DNA from: Nocardia mexicana NBRC 108244
Lineage (GTDB): Bacteria > Actinomycetota > Actinomycetes > Mycobacteriales > Mycobacteriaceae
Reading direction: 5' to 3'
DNA: 51,606 nt
Assembly (NCBI RefSeq): GCF_001613165.1
Contig: NZ_BDBV01000109.1
Location: 1 to 51,606, forward strand
Positions 48,636 through 51,606 of this stretch are shown here, one piece after another. The notes under the pieces were generated by a model. It was not told the DNA's origin. It made no database searches and saw nothing but the letters and a program-made list of their open reading frames with translations. Both the position numbers and the translations under genes were made by a program. Numbering within the stretch: the first letter of the stretch is position 1; each line of letters starts with the position of its first letter.

Positions 48636-49424
48636 TCACAGGTCGGGTGAGGACGCCTGTGCCCAGAATCGCTTGGGGATGCGGCCTGCCGCTCGCGCGA
48701 GGTATCCGGCCTCGACCGCGGCGGACATGGCGGCGGCCATGGTCGCGGGCCTGCGCGCACGGGTGACCGCGGTAGCCAGCAGCACCGCCGAGCAGCCCAG
48801 CTCCATGGCCAGGGCGGCGTCGCTGGCGGTGCCGATCCCCGCGTCGAGGATCACCGGTACGCCCGCGGCCGCGACGATCATCTCGATATTGTGCGGATTG
48901 CCGATGCCCAGGCCGGTGCCGATCGGGGCGCCCAGCGGCATCACCGCGGCGCAGCCGGTGTCCTCCAGCCGGCGGGCCAGCACGGGGTCGTCGTTGGTGT
49001 AGGGCAGCACGACGAAGCCGTCGTCGACCAATTGCTCTGCGGCGGAGACCAATTCGATGGCGTCCGGGAGCAGGGTGCGTTCGTCGGCGACGACCTCGAG
49101 CTTCACCCACTCGGTCCCGAGCGCCTCGCGCGCCAGCTGCGCCGTGAGCACCGCCTCGGCGGCCGTGCGACAGCCGGCGGTATTGGGCAGCAGGGCGATG
49201 CCCAGGCGCTGCAGCAGGTCGAGCACGCCGGTGCCGCCGGTCGCGTCAACGCGGCGCATCGCCACCGTCGTCAACTCGGTTCCGGAGGCGACCAGCGCCT
49301 CCTCCAGCACGGCCAGGTTCTCGGCGCCGCCGGTCCCCATGATCAGGCGGGAGTCGAAGGTGCGGTCCGCGATGCGCAGGGGCGCCACGGTGGACGCGGC
49401 GTCGACCGTGGCCGGGCTAACCAC
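48636..49424 (-). CDS. thiG: Thiazole synthase ThiG
   Basis: Condenses dehydroglycine, DXP and ThiS-thiocarboxylate to the thiazole phosphate of thiamine. The 262-residue protein has the (beta/alpha)8 fold motifs SRLIMGTGG, TVAMRRVD, LLPNTAGCRTAAEAVLTAQLAREAL, catalytic Lys in EWVKLEVV, and MPLGAPIGTGLGI, PVILDAGIGTASDAALAMELG. The GTG start at 49424 overlaps the thiS end by 8 bp, giving the order thiO-thiS-thiG. Confidence 0.96.
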   Translation of the reverse strand: MVSPATVDAASTVAPLRIADRTFDSRLIMGTGGAENLAVLEEALVASGTELTTVAMRRVDATGGTGVLDLLQRLGIALLPNTAGCRTAAEAVLTAQLAREALGTEWVKLEVVADERTLLPDAIELVSAAEQLVDDGFVVLPYTNDDPVLARRLEDTGCAAVMPLGAPIGTGLGIGNPHNIEMIVAAAGVPVILDAGIGTASDAALAMELGCSAVLLATAVTRARRPATMAAAMSAAVEAGYLARAAGRIPKRFWAQASSPDL

Positions 49425-49632
49425 CCTGCACCGCCGTCAGCACCTCGATCTCCCAACCGCGGCCGACCGGCTCGTCCCAGCGGGACTTGGGGAACACCGC
49501 GCCGTCGACCGCTACGGCGACGCCCTGACACGGGAGCTCCAGCCGCTCGAGCAGCTCGCGCACGGTGAGCTGCTCGGCGAACTCGTGGTCCTGACCGTTG
49601 ACGGTGACCCCGATCGGGATCGTTGCGGTCAT
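49417..49632 (-). CDS. thiS: Sulfur carrier protein ThiS
   Basis: A 71-residue ubiquitin-fold sulfur carrier with the C-terminal Gly-Gly (EIEVLTAVQGG) that is adenylated and turned into a thiocarboxylate to deliver sulfur to ThiG. Family features are VTVNGQDHEFAEQLTVRELLERL and VAVAVDGAVFPKSRW. It overlaps thiO by 4 bp (ATGA) and thiG by 8 bp. Confidence 0.96.
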   Translation of the reverse strand: MTATIPIGVTVNGQDHEFAEQLTVRELLERLELPCQGVAVAVDGAVFPKSRWDEPVGRGWEIEVLTAVQGG

Positions 49633-50699
49633 CGATTGCCTCCTGACTGTGGAAAACGTTGCGGGTCGGCGACTTTCGCCTCGGCGAGGGTGTCGCCCGC
49701 CAGCAGGGCGGCGACCGCGTCGACGGTGATCGGCACGCCGAGGATGCCGTTGCGGCCGTGGCCGGTGGCGACGATCACGCGGTCGGAGACACGGCCGATC
49801 AGCGGCAGGTTGTCGGGGGTGCCGGGGCGGGCACCGGCGCTCGCCTCCTGCAGCTCGTATTCGCCGAGCGCGGGCAGCACCGCCTCCGCGTCCGCGATGA
49901 GATCACGGACTCCGGCGACGGTGACCGCGGTGTCGAACCCCGCCTCGTATTGCGTTGCGCCGACCACGATTCCGTTCGCCCGCGGCACCAGATACAGCGG
50001 GCGGCCGTGCACCCGGGCACGGATCACGCGGCGCGGCGGGGGCGGCGCTCCGGGCCGGTGCCGCAGCCGCAGGATCTCGCCCTTCACCGGGCGCACCGGC
50101 AGGCCGGGCCACAGCTGTGCGGCGGCGGCCCCGGTGGCGAGCACGATGCGGTCGTGGTCGAGATCGTCCACAGCCGCAACGGACGCCGCGCGGATGTGCA
50201 CACCGGCCTGTTCACAACAGCGGCGCAGGGATTCGACCAGTAGGCGGTTGTCCACAGCCGGTTCGGTGGGTGCGAGCAGGCCCGCGCGGACGGTGCGGGC
50301 GAGGTCGGGCTCGCAGGCCCGCACGCCCTGCCGGTCCAGCAGCCGCATCTCGTGCCCCCGCGCGGTCACGAAATCGGCGATGGTGCGCAGGTCCGCGGCA
50401 TCGGCGGTGTCCGAGGCCACGGTGAGGGTCTCCTCGGCGACGAAGACGGATACGCCGGTCGCGGCCCGGATCCGCGCGCCGAATTCCGGCCACCGGGCCA
50501 GCGAGGCGGCACCGAATTCGAGGGGTTCGTCCTCACCCGGCCACCCCTCCGACAGGGGTGCGAGCATGCCGCCGGCGACCCAGGAGGCGCCGCTTCCCGC
50601 GGCGGGATCGAAGACGGTGACCGACCAGCCCGATTCCGCGGCGCGCCACGCCACCGACAGCCCGATCACACCCCCACCCACGACGGCCAGACTTCGCAT
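49629..50699 (-). CDS. thiO: Glycine oxidase ThiO
   Basis: An FAD-dependent amino acid oxidase that converts glycine to the imine used by ThiG. The 356-residue protein starts MRSLAVVGGGVIGLSVAWRAAESG (FAD motif), with SGASWVAGGMLAP, LRPVKGE-type substrate strand (VRPVKGEILRL), and the C-terminal FAD segment VIVATGHGRNGILGVPIT. ATG 50699 is preferred (AAGGTGG 5 nt upstream); GTG 50708 is possible. It is the first gene of thiO-thiS-thiG and is divergent from thiE, as in M. tuberculosis. No TPP riboswitch is visible in its 5' region. Confidence 0.95.
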   Translation of the reverse strand: MRSLAVVGGGVIGLSVAWRAAESGWSVTVFDPAAGSGASWVAGGMLAPLSEGWPGEDEPLEFGAASLARWPEFGARIRAATGVSVFVAEETLTVASDTADAADLRTIADFVTARGHEMRLLDRQGVRACEPDLARTVRAGLLAPTEPAVDNRLLVESLRRCCEQAGVHIRAASVAAVDDLDHDRIVLATGAAAAQLWPGLPVRPVKGEILRLRHRPGAPPPPRRVIRARVHGRPLYLVPRANGIVVGATQYEAGFDTAVTVAGVRDLIADAEAVLPALGEYELQEASAGARPGTPDNLPLIGRVSDRVIVATGHGRNGILGVPITVDAVAALLAGDTLAEAKVADPQRFPQSGGNR

Positions 50700-50715
50700 A
50701 CCTTCCACCTTGCTC

Positions 50716-50736
50716 GATCCCGGATCAGCCGGGATC
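50716..50736. other. Inverted repeat in thiO leader
   Basis: GATCCCGG-ATCAG-CCGGGATC is a perfect 8-bp stem ending 17 bp before the thiO start, in the thiO-thiE divergent region. It could be an operator or a 5' UTR hairpin; it lacks the conserved TPP-riboswitch segments. Confidence 0.4.
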
Positions 50737-50833
50737 CGGACGCTGCGGGCACTCCCGCACCGAACGGCCTCCCCGCGCGGCCGCCTTCGCTGCGGGGATG
50801 TCCAGATGTTTCGCTATCCCAAGGTACCGCGAC

Positions 50834-50839
50834 TACCGT
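50834..50839 (+). promoter_or_regulatory. Predicted leaderless -10 of thiE
   Basis: TACCGT lies 7 nt before the GTG start, with no Shine-Dalgarno in between, matching leaderless promoter geometry. The -35 is not obvious. Confidence 0.45.
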
Positions 50840-50846
50840 CGATGAC

Positions 50847-51551
50847 GTGCAACCGTCCCACCCGAACCGCCCCGCACCACCCCGGGACCGCCTGGCCTCG
50901 GCCCTGCTCTACCTGTGCACCGACGCCCGCCGCGATACGGGCGACCTGGCCGCCTTCGCCGAGGCCGCGCTGGCGGGCGGGGTCGACATCATCCAGCTCC
51001 GCGACAAGGGCTCCGTGGGCGAGGCGAAGTTCGGACCGCTGGAGGCGAAGGCCGAACTGGGCGCCCTGGCCGAGCTGAAGGCCGCGGCCCGCCGGCACGG
51101 CGCGTTGCTGGCGGTCAACGACCGCGCCGATATCGCGCACGCCTCCGGCGCGGATGTGCTGCACCTGGGCCAGGACGATCTGCCGCCGTGGTACGCCCGC
51201 AAGATCGTCGGCCCGGACGTGGTGATCGGCCGCTCCACCCACAACCGCAACCAGGCCGGACTGGCGGCGATCGACGAGCACATCGACTATTTCTGCACCG
51301 GCCCGGTGTGGACCACTCCCACCAAACCCGGCCGCACCGCCGCCGGACTGGAACTGGTCCGCTCCACCGCCGACGCACAACCCACCCACCCCTGGTTCGC
51401 CATCGGCGGCATCGACCAGGACCGCCTCGCCGAGGTCCTGTCCGCAGGCGCCACCCGAGTCGTCGTGGTCCGCGCCATCACCGCGTCCCCCGACCCGGAG
51501 TCCGCCGCCCGCTCCCTCAAACAACGCCTCCTCTCCAACACCGCACTCTGA
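50847..51551 (+). CDS. thiE: Thiamine-phosphate synthase ThiE
   Basis: Couples HMP-pyrophosphate and thiazole phosphate to thiamine phosphate. The 234-residue TIM-barrel protein has VDIIQLRDKGS, LLAVNDRADIAHASGADVLHLGQDDL, VIGRSTHN, YFCTGPVWTTPTKPGRTAAGLELV (phosphate-binding loop) and PWFAIGGID. The start is placed at GTG 50847 from the fit of the N-terminus and the -10 at 50834; the frame is open far upstream but antisense to thiO. Divergent from thiO-thiS-thiG. Confidence 0.96.
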   Translation: MQPSHPNRPAPPRDRLASALLYLCTDARRDTGDLAAFAEAALAGGVDIIQLRDKGSVGEAKFGPLEAKAELGALAELKAAARRHGALLAVNDRADIAHASGADVLHLGQDDLPPWYARKIVGPDVVIGRSTHNRNQAGLAAIDEHIDYFCTGPVWTTPTKPGRTAAGLELVRSTADAQPTHPWFAIGGIDQDRLAEVLSAGATRVVVVRAITASPDPESAARSLKQRLLSNTAL

Positions 51552-51606
51552 TCCCGGCCAAAAGCACGCCGGGAAATGAGGCGGACCGAGCACGCCAGGA
51601 AACGGG
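51552..51606 (-). repeat. Dispersed hairpin element copy 5 with start of array
   Basis: TCCCGGC (51552-51558) and GCCGGGA (51568-51574) with loop CAAAAGCAC begin directly at the thiE stop. To the right the reverse complement of the 25-bp unit theme (CCGCCTCATTTCCCGGC on the minus strand) starts and is cut by the window edge. Confidence 0.75.

Noticed and set aside
50716..50736. TPP riboswitch ahead of thiO
   Set aside because: Only a simple 8-bp hairpin is present and the conserved TPP-binding segments are missing.

Overview
The window looks like chromosome of a high-GC member of the Mycobacteriales, most likely Nocardia. The evidence is strong third-position GC, a GroEL2 ending in a Gly-Met tail, two CIRCE sites, and a gene order matching the Mycobacterium tuberculosis block from groEL2 to thiE: groEL2, YbdK-type ligase, sodC, virR (LytR_C), DUF3263, def, CG3035-family GNAT and xthA, then thiC, thiD and finally thiG/thiS/thiO/thiE. 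Nothing suggests a plasmid, prophage or insertion sequence. The species call is inference from gene content; no database search was possible.

Layout. 1-400: rRNA operon leader and promoter on the minus strand; the 16S gene lies outside the left edge. 0.6-2.7 kb: groEL2 with two CIRCE operators and a small conserved gene. 2.8-7.6 kb: a Tam-like methyltransferase, an HTH plus Clp-N protein with twin operators, an ECF41 sigma factor with an FAD oxidoreductase, and two related lipoproteins. 7.7-11.3 kb: a three-gene redox/cyclic-nucleotide signalling cassette (UBP zinc finger, cNMP-binding histidine kinase, response regulator fused to a TrxR-like flavoprotein). 11.7-12.3 kb: two convergent gene remnants joined by a deletion. 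12.4-17.9 kb: the conserved YbdK-SodC-VirR-DUF3263 / Def-GNAT-XthA block. 18-21.6 kb: a 25-bp tandem array, fadE5 and a divergent TetR. 21.9-24.3 kb: hmgA-fahA for homogentisate catabolism. 25-30 kb: TPP riboswitch-thiC, a VOC protein, a TetR, a Zur-controlled COG0523 GTPase and a ThiD-like kinase. 30.2-35 kb: an F420-type oxidoreductase, a DUF1361 protein and a GT2-GtrA/GT39 membrane glycosyltransferase pair. 35-35.5 kb: a 47-residue basic protein and tRNA-Glu(CTC). 35.6-44.9 kb: a seven-gene operon for carboxylation and hydration of a branched enoyl-CoA (AtuA, two acyl-CoA dehydrogenases, carboxylase alpha and beta, enoyl-CoA hydratase, TetR). 45.2-48.4 kb: a small membrane protein, an adenylate cyclase and an ABC exporter. 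48.6-51.6 kb: thiG-thiS-thiO and divergent thiE.

How genes work together. ThiC and the ThiD-like kinase make the pyrimidine half of thiamine; ThiO, ThiS and ThiG make the thiazole half; ThiE joins them. Only thiC shows a riboswitch here. HmgA and FahA are the ring-opening and final steps of tyrosine/phenylalanine breakdown. The 44.9-35.6 kb operon has the Atu/Liu logic of dehydrogenation, biotin-dependent carboxylation of a 3-methyl-2-enoyl-CoA, then hydration, probably under its own TetR.

Most notable signals: (i) the uncharacterised redox/cNMP/zinc-finger cassette; (ii) an 81-bp double-palindromic element inserted in frame in the biotin carboxylase gene; (iii) a dispersed family of hairpins with a shared core at five gene ends, twice attached to tandem arrays; (iv) a ThiD whose anion-hole Cys is replaced by Asp; (v) a Zur box overlapping the -10 of an apparently leaderless COG0523 gene.
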